64,000 nucleotides of DNA from Streptomyces sp. NBC_00659 (GCF_036226925.1 NZ_CP109031.1:2542001-2606000), one strand, 5' to 3'. Counted from the first letter of the stretch, positions 16,878 through 25,904 are shown. Translations and numbers: made by a program. The notes: generated by a model from the sequence alone, not told the origin.

Positions 16878-18443
16878 TCAGGGGGTCGGGACGACTCGGA
16901 AACGCGTGAACGTGGCGGCCCCCGCGTGGCCCGCGCCGGACGGCGCGAGCGCGAACAGGCCGAGCAGGGCGCCGACCCAGCGCCAGGGCGTGGCGGCGAA
17001 GGCCTGCCCGGAGGGCTGCCGGCCGCCACCGACGTCGTAGGAGAAGCGGCAGCGGGCCCCCGCGCCGATCTCGATCCACAGCCGGGCCCGGCCCTCGGGC
17101 GCCGGGCGTGCCGGAGCGGCGTCGCGCTCGCCCTCGCACGGCCCCGAGCGCACGGCGGGTGCCCCGACGGCCGCGGTCTCGGCGAACCGGTGCACGAGCC
17201 GCACCGATCCGTCCGGCTCGCGCCGGAGGCCGATCCAGCCGAACGCGTCCCCGAGCACCGCGATCCCGGCCCGCGCCCCGGGCTCCTCGCTGTCGAGGCA
17301 CAGGTCGACCTGGACGGTGGCGGCCGCGCCCGGTATCCGCTGGGTGAGGACATGGGGCAGCCGGCGCAGGTCGTGGGCGTCCGCCGTACGGACACAGGTC
17401 AGCCGGAGTCCGTCGCCGGAGTGCTGGGTGGCCCAGCCGTCCTGGGGGTTGGCGGTCCACTGCCACTGGCGCCCGAAGCGGCCGCCCGGGAAGTCGTCGT
17501 CGGTGGCGGGTGCGGACGGCGGCTGGGCCGGCAGGTCCGGCTTGCGGTGGACGGCCACGGGGGCGCCCCGGTCGCCGAGCACCGGCCAGCCGTCCTCGCC
17601 CCAGCGCATCGGCTGGAGGTGGACCACCCGCCCGTAGGGTCCGCGCTGCTGGAAGTGCGCGAACCAGTCCTCGCCCGCCGCCGTGCGCACCCAGCCGCCC
17701 TGGTGCGGGCCGTTGACCCGGGTGTCCCCCTGTTCCAGCACCACCCGTTCCTCGTAGGGTCCGAAGAAGCCGCGCGAACGGAAGGCACCCTGCCAGCCGG
17801 TCTCGACTCCCCCGGCGGGCGCGAAGATCCAGAACCAGCCGTCGTGACGGTAGGCCTTGGGCCCTTCGAGGGTGAACCAGCCGGGAATCAGGTCGGCGTC
17901 GACGATCACCTTGCCCTCGTCGATCAGCCCTGTGCCGTCGGGACGCATCCGGTGCCCGGTGAGCCGGTTCTTCACTCCCGAACGGGACCTGGCCCAGGCG
18001 TGCACGAGATACGCCTCGCCACTCTCCTCGTCCCACAGCGGGCAGGGGTCGATGAGCCCCTTGCCCTCCTTCACCAGCTGCGGCCGGGTCCAAGGGCCCC
18101 TGATCTGAGGGGCGTTGACCTGGAAGATGCCGTGGTCGGGGTCGCCCCAGAAGATCCAGAAACGGTCGTCGTGGTGACGCAACGCGGGGGCCCACACCCC
18201 GCAGTCGGGCCTGGGATTCCTGAACTCGCGCGCGGGCTCCAGGCGTTGGAGAGCGTGCCCGACGAGGGTCCAGTTCACCAGGTCCCGGGAGTGCAGCAGC
18301 GGCAGGCCGGGGGCGCGGCCGAAGCTGGAGGCGGTGAGGTAGAAGTCGTCGCCGACGCGCAGCAGATCGGGGTCGGACCAGTCGGCGTCGAGGACGGGGT
18401 TGCGGTAGGTGCCGTCACCGAGGTCGGCGGAGGGCAGGGCCAT
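16878..18443 (-). CDS. GH43 glycoside hydrolase with C-terminal beta-sandwich
   Basis: A 521-residue cytosolic protein with no signal peptide. The five-bladed beta-propeller of family 43 spans about residues 12-310 with the three conserved acids D24 (SDPDLL), D132 (IDPCPLW) and E193 (EGPKAYRH). A C-terminal concanavalin-like domain (about 330-515) is of the beta-xylosidase/DUF1349 type. Family 43 enzymes release L-arabinose or D-xylose from arabinan and xylan side chains. Without a signal peptide it would act on imported oligosaccharides. Its ATG overlaps the stop of the DUF6807 gene (TGATG). Confidence 0.9.
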   Translation of the reverse strand: MALPSADLGDGTYRNPVLDADWSDPDLLRVGDDFYLTASSFGRAPGLPLLHSRDLVNWTLVGHALQRLEPAREFRNPRPDCGVWAPALRHHDDRFWIFWGDPDHGIFQVNAPQIRGPWTRPQLVKEGKGLIDPCPLWDEESGEAYLVHAWARSRSGVKNRLTGHRMRPDGTGLIDEGKVIVDADLIPGWFTLEGPKAYRHDGWFWIFAPAGGVETGWQGAFRSRGFFGPYEERVVLEQGDTRVNGPHQGGWVRTAAGEDWFAHFQQRGPYGRVVHLQPMRWGEDGWPVLGDRGAPVAVHRKPDLPAQPPSAPATDDDFPGGRFGRQWQWTANPQDGWATQHSGDGLRLTCVRTADAHDLRRLPHVLTQRIPGAAATVQVDLCLDSEEPGARAGIAVLGDAFGWIGLRREPDGSVRLVHRFAETAAVGAPAVRSGPCEGERDAAPARPAPEGRARLWIEIGAGARCRFSYDVGGGRQPSGQAFAATPWRWVGALLGLFALAPSGAGHAGAATFTRFRVVPTP

Positions 18444-19285
18444 CAGGGGCTCACCGCCTTGCGGACCAGCGCGGCGGCCCCGCTCCGGTCGAGGGTGCCG
18501 TCGGCGACGACGGTGACGACCCGGCGTACGAGCGTCTCCCCCGCCTCGACGGCCAGCCGCTCGTCATGGGCCAGGGAGGAGCCGACGCCCGGGTACTCGG
18601 CGGTGCGGACGAACCACGGGTCACGGCGGGTCGCGCCGGTCGCCCCGGCGAGGACGAGCGTCCAGCCGGCGCCCGCGAGGGCGAGCCAGTCGGCGGGGCG
18701 CGCGTGCACGGCCTCCTCGCCCTCGGCGTCGGCGGTGAACACGCGCGGGGCGTCCTGTTCCTTGCGGGCCCGCCAGAAGAAGCCTCCGTAGGCCGCGCCC
18801 GGCCGTCCGTTGGTGGCGGGGCTGCCGATCGACAGGCCGCGCGCGGTGACGTTCGTGAGGGAGAAGGTGAAGTCCAGCGCCCAGGCGGTGTCGGTGAGGG
18901 CGACGGCCGCGACCGTACGGCGCTCCCGCAGCAGTTCGGTGCCCGCGGCCATCCAGCGCAGCTCCTCCACGAAGCCGTCCGGGTCGCGCAGCTGGAAGCC
19001 GGCGTGCCGCTGGGCGCCGTGGTTGTCGAGCTCGGTCGGTCCCTGGTCGCGGACGTAGGTGCGCCCGCCCCAGAAGTTGTGCCCCTCGACGTCGGGTACG
19101 GCGACACCGACGCCGAGGTGGTGGGTGTGGTCGGCCGGGCTGAGCTCGGTGACGGCGGTGCCGGCCAGGGTGGTGACGGGGTGCAGATACGGGCGCGGGG
19201 AGAGCCGGGCGGGGAGTGCGGGCCGGGTGACGTAGCGGGCGACGGGGCGGCCCGCGATCCGCAGGAGCTGCGTGTCGTCGTTCAT
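18443..19285 (-). CDS. DUF6807 (PmoA-like) protein
   Basis: A 280-residue protein of the DUF6807/PmoA family, with the characteristic ARLSPRPYLHPV and DHTHHLGVGVAV (paired histidines), GHNFWGG and GRPGAAYGGFFWRA phrases. These proteins look like galactose-mutarotase-type beta-sandwiches and are often encoded with Gfo/Idh oxidoreductases and sugar transporters. The activity is not established. Both ends overlap neighbours (ATGA with the oxidoreductase; TGATG with GH43), placing it firmly in a coupled operon. A role in processing an unusual sugar intermediate is inference. Confidence 0.85.
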   Translation of the reverse strand: MNDDTQLLRIAGRPVARYVTRPALPARLSPRPYLHPVTTLAGTAVTELSPADHTHHLGVGVAVPDVEGHNFWGGRTYVRDQGPTELDNHGAQRHAGFQLRDPDGFVEELRWMAAGTELLRERRTVAAVALTDTAWALDFTFSLTNVTARGLSIGSPATNGRPGAAYGGFFWRARKEQDAPRVFTADAEGEEAVHARPADWLALAGAGWTLVLAGATGATRRDPWFVRTAEYPGVGSSLAHDERLAVEAGETLVRRVVTVVADGTLDRSGAAALVRKAVSP

Positions 19286-20550
19286 GGGGTGCTCACCTCT
19301 TTCGGGAGCGCCCAGGAGGCGCCCAGCTCGGAGTAGAGGGCGAGGGTGTCGGCGGCGGCCGCGACGAATCCGTCGACGCCGGGCACGACGCGGCGCTGTT
19401 CGCCGGGGACCGTCTCCCAGGCGTCCGGGGGCAGCGCGACCGGGTCGGGGGCCTGCCGGATCGCCTCGACGACCTTCATGAAGGCGCCCGTCGACTCGGG
19501 CGGGACCAGCAGTGGGGCGCCGCCCGACAGATGCCCGGCCAGGTTCTCCAGCAGGTCGGTGCGGCCGTACTCGATCTCCTCGGGGCCGTGTCCGGACCGC
19601 TGCACGAGCACCCGGTCCTGCTTGTACCAGAAGGTGATCCGGCCGCCCGTGCCGTGCACCAGGACGTACGGCTCGCCGGGGCGTTCGGCGCAGAGCGTGG
19701 CGGCGACGGTGATCCGGCCCCCGGTGGTCGTCACCCGCACGCACGAGGTGTCGTCGGACTCGATGTCGTTGGCCCGCAGCAGTTCGGTCCGGATGCCGGT
19801 GACGTCCTCGGCGCGGGTCGAGCCGTCCAGGGCGAGGGCCGTGGCGACGGCGTGGGCCAGCGGGTTCGTCAGGACCCCGTCGACGACGTCGGCGCCGTCG
19901 AGGCGGCGTCTGCCCGCCCAGGGCGCGCGCCGGAAGTACGCCTCGTCGCGGACCCAGGCGCCCGCCCCGCCGATTCCGGTCACCCGGCCGATGGCGCCCT
20001 CGGTGATCAGCTTCCTGATCGCCGGCACGGCGTGCGAGCCGAGCGACTGGAAGCCGATCTGGCAGACCACTCCGGCCGCCGCGACTCCGTCGGCCATCCG
20101 CCGGAACTCGGCGTAGGACGGCGCGGGCGGCTTCTCCAGGAGCAGGTGGACGCCCCTGCGCGCGGCGGTCAGCGCGAGGTCGGTGTGGGTGGGGATGGGG
20201 GTGCAGATCACCGCGACGGCGGCGCCGGTGGAGTCGAGGAGGGCACCGAAGTCGGCGGACTGCTCGACGCTTCGCCCGCCCAGCTCCTCCTCGGTGAGCG
20301 GGGTCAGCTCGCAGATCCCGGCGAGGCGTACCAGGCCCTTGTCCTGGAGCCGGCCGATGTTGTCCAGGTGCCAGCGGCCGTGGCCCCGTGCACCCGCGAG
20401 GACGACGGGCAGCGGGAGCCGGGCCGTCGTGCCCGCCCGGGCGGAACCGGCCGGCCGCGGGAGCCCGGGGCCCGTCGTCGCCTGGACGCCGGACGCGGAC
20501 GGCCGGCTGTCCGGGTGCGGGTCGCCGCTCCGGCGCGAGGTGGCGGTCAT
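19282..20550 (-). CDS. Gfo/Idh/MocA-family oxidoreductase
   Basis: A 422-residue NAD(P)-dependent sugar oxidoreductase. After a Pro/Arg-rich N-terminal extension of about 45 residues comes an unusual Rossmann start (LAGARGHGRWHL), then ICTPIPTHTDLALTAARRG and the catalytic LLEKPPAPSYAEF (Glu-Lys-Pro), with a C-terminal alpha/beta substrate domain. Members oxidise or epimerise sugars and their derivatives. The substrate here is unknown but is presumably the product handled by the neighbouring GH43 and DUF6807 proteins. It overlaps both neighbours by ATGA. Confidence 0.88.
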   Translation of the reverse strand: MTATSRRSGDPHPDSRPSASGVQATTGPGLPRPAGSARAGTTARLPLPVVLAGARGHGRWHLDNIGRLQDKGLVRLAGICELTPLTEEELGGRSVEQSADFGALLDSTGAAVAVICTPIPTHTDLALTAARRGVHLLLEKPPAPSYAEFRRMADGVAAAGVVCQIGFQSLGSHAVPAIRKLITEGAIGRVTGIGGAGAWVRDEAYFRRAPWAGRRRLDGADVVDGVLTNPLAHAVATALALDGSTRAEDVTGIRTELLRANDIESDDTSCVRVTTTGGRITVAATLCAERPGEPYVLVHGTGGRITFWYKQDRVLVQRSGHGPEEIEYGRTDLLENLAGHLSGGAPLLVPPESTGAFMKVVEAIRQAPDPVALPPDAWETVPGEQRRVVPGVDGFVAAAADTLALYSELGASWALPKEVSTP

Positions 20551-21449
20551 CCCTTCACCGCCCCGGCGCTGAATCCGGTGATCAGCCATTTCTGGATGAA
20601 GGCGAAGACGACGACCACGGGGACGGCGGCGACGATGCCGCCCGCCGCGAGCGCGCCGAGGTCGACGCTGTCGGAGCTCAGCAGGGTGTTGAGGCCGACC
20701 GGGATGGTCTGCTTGCTCTGGTCGCTGAGGAACATCAGGGCGAACAGGAAGTGGTTCCAGGCGTGGACGAAGGCGAAGGAGCCGACGGCGATCAGCCCGG
20801 GCCGCAGCAGCGGGAGGACGACGATCCGGAAGGCGTCGAAGCGGTTGCAGCCGTCGACCCAGGCGGCCTCCTCCAGGGTGTACGGCACGTTCCTGATGAA
20901 CCCGCTGATGAGGATCATCGACAGCGGAAGCTGGAAGACCGTCTCGGCGATGACGACACTGACCAGCGAGTTGATCATCCGGAGCTCGGCGAAGATCTGG
21001 AAGAGCGGGACCAGGAGCAGGGCGCCCGGCACGAACTGCGAGCAGAGCAGCGCGAGCATGAAGCCGCGCTTGATCCTGAAGTCGAAGCGGGCGAGGGCGT
21101 AGCCGCCGGCGAGGGCGACGAGCGTGGTCATCACCAGGGTGGAGACGGCGATGATCACGCTGTTCTGGAAGTAGGTCCCGAAACTGCGCTCGGTCCACAC
21201 CTTGTCGAAGTGCTCGAAGGTCATGGGCCAGGGCACGAGGGAGGTCGACCCGGCCGGGCGCAGCGCGAAGAGCAGGATCCAGTAGAAGGGGATCAGGGTG
21301 AAGAGCAGATAGACGCCCAGGGGGACGTAGATCTGCCAGCGCGGGGCCTCGTCCCAGGCGCGCCGCTTCCTCCCCGCGCGCGGGCGGGGTTCCTCCCTGG
21401 GCGGGGCGGGTACGGCCGGGGCGATCGTCCCGGCGTCCTTGGTGATCAC
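20547..21449 (-). CDS. Carbohydrate ABC transporter permease (MalG-type)
   Basis: A 300-residue inner-membrane permease with six hydrophobic segments and the EAA loop EEAAWVDGCNRFDAFRIVVLP that docks the ATPase. It is the second permease of the sugar importer. Its GTG start overlaps the stop of the first permease (GTGA), and its own stop overlaps the oxidoreductase ATG. A long Arg/Pro-rich cytoplasmic N terminus (about 35 residues) precedes the first helix. Confidence 0.92.
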   Translation of the reverse strand: MITKDAGTIAPAVPAPPREEPRPRAGRKRRAWDEAPRWQIYVPLGVYLLFTLIPFYWILLFALRPAGSTSLVPWPMTFEHFDKVWTERSFGTYFQNSVIIAVSTLVMTTLVALAGGYALARFDFRIKRGFMLALLCSQFVPGALLLVPLFQIFAELRMINSLVSVVIAETVFQLPLSMILISGFIRNVPYTLEEAAWVDGCNRFDAFRIVVLPLLRPGLIAVGSFAFVHAWNHFLFALMFLSDQSKQTIPVGLNTLLSSDSVDLGALAAGGIVAAVPVVVVFAFIQKWLITGFSAGAVKG

Positions 21450-22381
21450 TTGTCCCCGCCTCCGAACTTGCTCAGCCGCAGATAGACGATCGAGCAGAAC
21501 AGCAGAATCACGAACGCGACCGTGGTGAGGGCCGAGGCGTAACCGAAGTTGTGCGCGTCGACACTGGTGTTGGCGATGTAGAGCGGAAGGGTCGTCGTCT
21601 CGCCCGCGGGGCCGCCGCCGGTGAGGGTGTAGAGCAGGTCGACGTTGTTGAACTCCCACACCGCGCGCAGCAGGGTGGAGAGGATGATCGCGTCCTTGAG
21701 GTGCGGCAGCGTGATGTGCAGGAACTGCCGGACGCGGCTCGCTCCGTCGACCTCGGCGGCCTCGTACAGGTCCTTGGAGACGGACTGGAGGTCGGCGAGG
21801 ATCAGGATCGCGAAGAAGGGCACCCCGCGCCACAGGTCCGCGACCACGGCCGCCGGGAAGACGGTGGAGGTGTCCGAGAGCCAGCTCGTCCCGTACGAGC
21901 CCATGCCCGCGTCGGCGAGGTAACGGGTGATGCCCGTCTGGGAGTTGTAGAGCAGCACCCAGATCGCGGAGGTCAGCACCCCGGAGACGGCCCAGGGCGA
22001 GAAGACCAGGGCGCGTCCGGCGGCCCGGCCGACGAAGGTCTGGTTGACGATCAGCGCGAGCGCCAGGCCGAACAGCAGCTGGAGGCCCACCTCGACGACG
22101 ACCCACTTCGCGCTGAAGGTCAGCGTGTCCCAGAACTGGGGGTCGTCGGTGAAGGCGTGCACGAAGTTGCCGAAGCCCGCGTAGCCGTTGCGCCACGGCT
22201 TGGTCGGGTTGTAGTTCTGCAGGCTGTAGTAGAAGACGCTGATGACGGGGTAGGCGATGAAGCCCAGCATCAGCAGCGCCGCCGGGGCGATCAGCAGATA
22301 CGGAAGCCTGCGCGGGGTCGCTGAGGCACGGCGCCGCCGGGGTGGCGCGGGCGGTTTCGCCACGGCTGCGGCTTGGGCCAT
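21446..22381 (-). CDS. Carbohydrate ABC transporter permease (MalF-type)
   Basis: A 311-residue membrane protein with six segments and the coupling loop YEAAEVDGASRVRQFLHITLP. It is the first gene of a coupled chain (permease, permease, Gfo/Idh, DUF6807, GH43). ATG at 22381 is chosen because the upstream extension is not conserved-looking and would run through the operator at 22425-22438. Confidence 0.92.
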   Translation of the reverse strand: MAQAAAVAKPPAPPRRRRASATPRRLPYLLIAPAALLMLGFIAYPVISVFYYSLQNYNPTKPWRNGYAGFGNFVHAFTDDPQFWDTLTFSAKWVVVEVGLQLLFGLALALIVNQTFVGRAAGRALVFSPWAVSGVLTSAIWVLLYNSQTGITRYLADAGMGSYGTSWLSDTSTVFPAAVVADLWRGVPFFAILILADLQSVSKDLYEAAEVDGASRVRQFLHITLPHLKDAIILSTLLRAVWEFNNVDLLYTLTGGGPAGETTTLPLYIANTSVDAHNFGYASALTTVAFVILLFCSIVYLRLSKFGGGDK

Positions 22382-22424
22382 GACTGTTCTCCGTTCGCAG
22401 TGGGGCAGGTACAGCGGGTACAGG

Positions 22425-22438
22425 AAGCGCTTGCTACG
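22425..22438 (-). promoter_or_regulatory. Operator CGTAGCAAGCGCTT before permease operon
   Basis: This carries the core palindrome AAGCGCTT, 44 bp upstream of the permease start. The 14-mer is identical to the one before the binding-protein gene at 16.8 kb, indicating that both transcription units answer to one LacI-type regulator. Confidence 0.65.
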
Positions 22439-22480
22439 ACGCCATGGGTCGGGCACGTCCACGTGCGGTCGTGGGGGGTC

Positions 22481-24211
22481 TCAGCCCGCGTACGGGTCCG
22501 GCACCTTGCCCGGGCGGGCCAGGAACGCGAAGTCGCAGCCGGTGTCGGCCTGGGTGATCTGGTCGTTGTAGAGCGCGCCGTAGCCTCGCTCGTACCGGGC
22601 GGGCGGCGGGGTCCACGCGGCCCGCCTGCGCTCCAGCTCCGCGTCGTCCACGTGGAGCCGGAGTGACCGTGCCTCGACGTCGAGGGTGATCGGGTCCCCG
22701 CTCCGTACGAGGGCGAGCGGGCCGCCGACGTACGACTCGGGCGCCACGTGCAGCACGCACGCGCCGTAACTCGTGCCGCTCATCCGGGCGTCGGAGATCC
22801 GCACCATGTCCCGGACGCCCTGCTTCAGCAGGTGGCCGGGGATGGGCAGCATCCCGTACTCGGGCATGCCCGGACCGCCCTTGGGGCCGGAGCCCCGCAG
22901 CACGAGGACACTGTCCGCGGTGATGCCGAGCGACGGGTCGTCGATGGTCCGCTGCATGGTGCGGTAGTCGTCGAAGACGACCGCGGGACCGGTGTGCCTG
23001 AGCAGGTGCGGCTCGGCGGAGATGTGCTTGATGACGGCGCCGTCGGGGCAGAGGTTGCCGCGCAGGACGGCCACCCCGCCCTCGGCCGCGACCGGGTTCT
23101 CCCGGGTGCGGATGACGTCGTCGTTGTGCACCCGGGCGGTCGCCAGCTGCTCGCGCATGCTGTCGTGGGACACCGTGGGCCGGTCCAGGTGCAGCAGGTC
23201 GGTGATCCGGGAGAGGAACCCGGGCAGGCCGCCGGCGAAGTGGAAGTCCTCCATGAGGTACTTCTGTCCGCCGGGCCGGACGTCGGCGAGGACGGGCACG
23301 GTCCGGGCGATCCGGTCGAAGTCGTCCAGGGTCAGGGTGACCCCGGCCCGTCCGGCCATGGCGATCAGATGGATCACGGCGTTGGTGGAGCCGCCGAGGC
23401 CGAGGACGGTCGTCACCGCGTCCTCGAAGGCCTCGGCCGTGAGGATGTCGGACAACACGCGGTCCTTGTGGACGAGTTCGACGATCCTGAGCCCGGCCGC
23501 GGCCGCCATCCGGTCGTGTCCCGAGTCGACGGCGGGGATGCTCGACGCGCCGGGAACGGTGACGCCGAGCGCCTCCGCGGCCGCTGTCAGCGTGGACGCG
23601 GTGCCCATCGTCATGCAGTGCCCCGGCGACCGGGCGAGCCCGCTCTCCAGCTCGGTCATCTCGCAGTCCCCGATGAGGCCCGCGCGCCTGTCGTCCCAGT
23701 ACTTCCACATGTCGGTTCCGGACCCGAGGACCTCGTCGCGCCAGTGGCCCGGGAGCATCGGCCCGGCGGGCACGAAGACGGTCGGCAGGTCGACCGAGGC
23801 GGCGCCCATGAGCAGCGCGGGCGTGGTCTTGTCGCAGCCGCCCATCAGCACGGCCCCGTCCACCGGATACGACCGCAGCAGTTCCTCGGTCTCCATCGCG
23901 AGCAGGTTGCGGTAGAGCATCGGGGTCGGCTTCTGGAACGTCTCGCTCAGCGTGGACACCGGGAATTCGAGCGGGAATCCGCCGGCCTGCCACACGCCCC
24001 GCTTGACGGCCTGCGCGCGGTCGCGCAGGTGCACATGGCACGGGTTGATGTCGGACCAGGTGTTGAGGATCGCGACGACCGGCTTGCCCAGGTGCTCCTC
24101 GGGGAGGTAGCCGAGCTGCCGGGTCCTGGCCCGGTGGCTGAACGAGCGGAGCCCGTCGGTGCCGTACCACTGATGGCTTCTGAGTTCCTCGGGCCGTTTC
24201 ACAGGGACCAT
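22481..24211 (-). CDS. IlvD/Edd-family dehydratase, probable L-arabinonate/pentonate dehydratase
   Basis: A 576-residue iron-sulfur dehydratase of the IlvD/Edd family. The cluster ligands C58 (INPCHVH), C126 (GGCDKTTPA) and C199 (SPGHCMTMGTAST) are present, with GLGGSTNAVIHL and SDARMSGTSYGA further on. Length and cysteine pattern fit the sugar-acid dehydratase subgroup (arabinonate, xylonate, galactonate) rather than amino-acid IlvD. It would convert a pentonate to a 2-keto-3-deoxy acid, which the adjacent DHDPS-family enzyme could process. The start lies inside the end of that upstream gene (13-nt overlap). Exact substrate is inferred. Confidence 0.87.
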   Translation of the reverse strand: MVPVKRPEELRSHQWYGTDGLRSFSHRARTRQLGYLPEEHLGKPVVAILNTWSDINPCHVHLRDRAQAVKRGVWQAGGFPLEFPVSTLSETFQKPTPMLYRNLLAMETEELLRSYPVDGAVLMGGCDKTTPALLMGAASVDLPTVFVPAGPMLPGHWRDEVLGSGTDMWKYWDDRRAGLIGDCEMTELESGLARSPGHCMTMGTASTLTAAAEALGVTVPGASSIPAVDSGHDRMAAAAGLRIVELVHKDRVLSDILTAEAFEDAVTTVLGLGGSTNAVIHLIAMAGRAGVTLTLDDFDRIARTVPVLADVRPGGQKYLMEDFHFAGGLPGFLSRITDLLHLDRPTVSHDSMREQLATARVHNDDVIRTRENPVAAEGGVAVLRGNLCPDGAVIKHISAEPHLLRHTGPAVVFDDYRTMQRTIDDPSLGITADSVLVLRGSGPKGGPGMPEYGMLPIPGHLLKQGVRDMVRISDARMSGTSYGACVLHVAPESYVGGPLALVRSGDPITLDVEARSLRLHVDDAELERRRAAWTPPPARYERGYGALYNDQITQADTGCDFAFLARPGKVPDPYAG

Positions 24212-25107
24212 CCGGCGGCTATGGCGGCGACCTCGGAACGCTCGCTCGCGGGCAGCGGTCTGCTCGGCGGGCGCACGTCACGGCGGCACAGGCCGAGCGA
24301 GGACAGGGCTTCCTTGACGACGGTGACGTTGTTCGCGGAGGCGTCGGCGGCGCGCAGTTCCTCGAAGCGGCGGATCCGCTCCCAGACCTTCATCGCGGCC
24401 GGGTAGTCGCCGGACCGGAGCGCCTCGATCATGTTCAGCGAGACGGCCGGAGCCACGTTCACCAGGCCCGAGGTGAACCCGGTGGCGCCGGCCGAGAAGT
24501 ACGAGGGGGCGTACGGCTCGGCGAGTCCGGCCACCCACACGAACCGTTCGAGACCGGCGTCCCGCGCGAAGGACGCGAAGCGCGCCGCGTCGGGGACGGC
24601 GTACTTCACGCCGATGACGTTCGGGCAGGCGTCCGCGAGTTCGGCGAGCCGCGAACCCGCGAGCAGCGGATTGCGGATGTACGGCACGACGCCCAGCTCC
24701 GGCACGGACTCGGCGATCGCCCGGTGGTAGTCGACCCAGCCGCCCTCCGAGACGTACGGGTGCACGGGCTGATGGACCATCACCATCGGTGCGCCGAGGG
24801 CACGGGCGTGCCGTGCGGAGGCGACGGCGGTGGGCAGGTCGTGCCCGACGCCGACGAGGACGACCGCGCGGTCGCCGGCCTCCTCGATGGTCAACTCGGT
24901 GATGGTGCGGCGCTCTTCGGGGGTGAGGGCGTAGAACTCGCCGGTGTTGCCGTTGGGGGTGAGGGTGCGGACGCCGCCGTCGATCAGCCGGCGCAGCAGG
25001 GCCCGGTGGGTGTCACGGTCGATCGTGCCGTCCTCGGCGAAAGGGGTCACCGGGATCGCCACGACCTCGGCGAGTGCGGCCCGTTGGGTCTCGAACGTCG
25101 CTGTCAT
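24199..25107 (-). CDS. DHDPS/NAL-family lyase or dehydratase for a 2-keto-3-deoxy sugar acid
   Basis: A 302-residue TIM-barrel enzyme of the dihydrodipicolinate synthase family, with the Schiff-base lysine K168 (VIGVKYAV) and the carboxylate-binding motif NGNTGEF (about 52-58). It is not DapA: the GTTGES motif is replaced. Position next to the IlvD/Edd dehydratase suggests dehydration of 2-keto-3-deoxy-L-arabinonate to 2-oxoglutarate semialdehyde (Weimberg-type route), or an aldolase reaction. The ATG overlaps the regulator stop (ATGA). Confidence 0.85.
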   Translation of the reverse strand: MTATFETQRAALAEVVAIPVTPFAEDGTIDRDTHRALLRRLIDGGVRTLTPNGNTGEFYALTPEERRTITELTIEEAGDRAVVLVGVGHDLPTAVASARHARALGAPMVMVHQPVHPYVSEGGWVDYHRAIAESVPELGVVPYIRNPLLAGSRLAELADACPNVIGVKYAVPDAARFASFARDAGLERFVWVAGLAEPYAPSYFSAGATGFTSGLVNVAPAVSLNMIEALRSGDYPAAMKVWERIRRFEELRAADASANNVTVVKEALSSLGLCRRDVRPPSRPLPASERSEVAAIAAGWSL

Positions 25108-25760
25108 TCCTGTCCGCCCTCTTCCTGGCCCTGCGGGAAGGCCCGTCGCACGAACGAGGCGATGTGCGCGTGCAGTGCCACGGCCGCGCCGTCGGCGTCA
25201 CCGTCGAGGGCGAGCCGCAGGATCTCCCGGTGCTCGTTCGCCTCCCGCTCCCAGGAGGGATCGGACGCCCAGGCGACCGCCGAGACGAGGGCCGCCTGGT
25301 CGCGCACCTCGTCGAGCATCCGGCCGAGCAGCGGATTTCCGCAGGGCGTGTACAGGGCGCGGTGGAACTCCCGGTTGGCCAGGGAGCGTTCGGCGGTGTC
25401 GGCGGCGTCGTCGGCACGGGTGAGCGCGTCGCGGGCGGCGTCGAGGGAGGCCCCCCGGCGCACCACCCGCCGCAGAGCCTCGGGTTCGAGGAGCAGCCGC
25501 ACGTCGTACACCTCGCGCGCCATGTCCGCGTCCACCATGCGCACCGTGACGCCCTTGTACTGGTTCATCACGACGAGCCCGGTGCCGGCCAGGGTCTTGA
25601 GCGCCTCGCGCACCGGGGTCTTCGACACCCCGAACTGCGCGGCGAGGTCGGTCTCGACCAGGGCCTGCCCTGGGGTCAACTGCCCGGTGAGGATGCGGTG
25701 TTTGATCCCTTCCAGCACGAACTGCGTGCGGGACGGGATCGGGGTGGGCACAGAGGTCAT
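25104..25760 (-). CDS. GntR-family regulator (FadR/FCD subfamily)
   Basis: A 218-residue regulator with an N-terminal winged HTH (IKHRILTGQLTPGQ, then QFGVSKTPVREALKTLAGTG, about residues 15-70). The C-terminal FCD ligand domain has the metal-binding residues expected of the family (ANREFHRALY, ANEHREILRLAL). It is the first gene of the operon with the DHDPS-like and IlvD-like genes, so it likely represses its own operon until a sugar acid binds. AGAGAGG precedes the ATG at 25760. A consensus promoter and a palindrome at the predicted transcript start lie just upstream. Confidence 0.9.
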   Translation of the reverse strand: MTSVPTPIPSRTQFVLEGIKHRILTGQLTPGQALVETDLAAQFGVSKTPVREALKTLAGTGLVVMNQYKGVTVRMVDADMAREVYDVRLLLEPEALRRVVRRGASLDAARDALTRADDAADTAERSLANREFHRALYTPCGNPLLGRMLDEVRDQAALVSAVAWASDPSWEREANEHREILRLALDGDADGAAVALHAHIASFVRRAFPQGQEEGGQE

Positions 25761-25854
25761 GCGCGCCTCTCTGGTCTCACGTCTCGGATCGCGGGAGCCG
25801 GGCATCGGTCGCGGACGCCGATCCCCGATCTCGCATATCGCGTCTCATATATGA

Positions 25855-25904
25855 CGTACGAAGTACGACGCGTTGAAGGTAGGAGCGTGACCGTGTTTCG
25901 TCAA
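25855..25904 (-). promoter_or_regulatory. Promoter and palindromic operator of the gntR operon
   Basis: On the minus strand TTGACG (25904-25899) and TACCTT (25881-25876) are spaced by 17 bp. The perfect palindrome CGTAC-GAA-GTACG (25867-25855) starts about 9 bp downstream of the -10, where a repressor would block the transcript start. Confidence 0.6.

Noticed and set aside
24199..25107. DapA (lysine synthesis) identity for the first DHDPS-family gene
   Set aside because: The GTTGES motif is replaced by GNTGEF and the neighbours are sugar-acid genes; the gene at 56306 has the true DapA motifs.
9541..25760. Secondary-metabolite gene cluster
   Set aside because: All recognised products are polysaccharide enzymes, importers and sugar-acid catabolic enzymes; no assembly-line or tailoring core genes.
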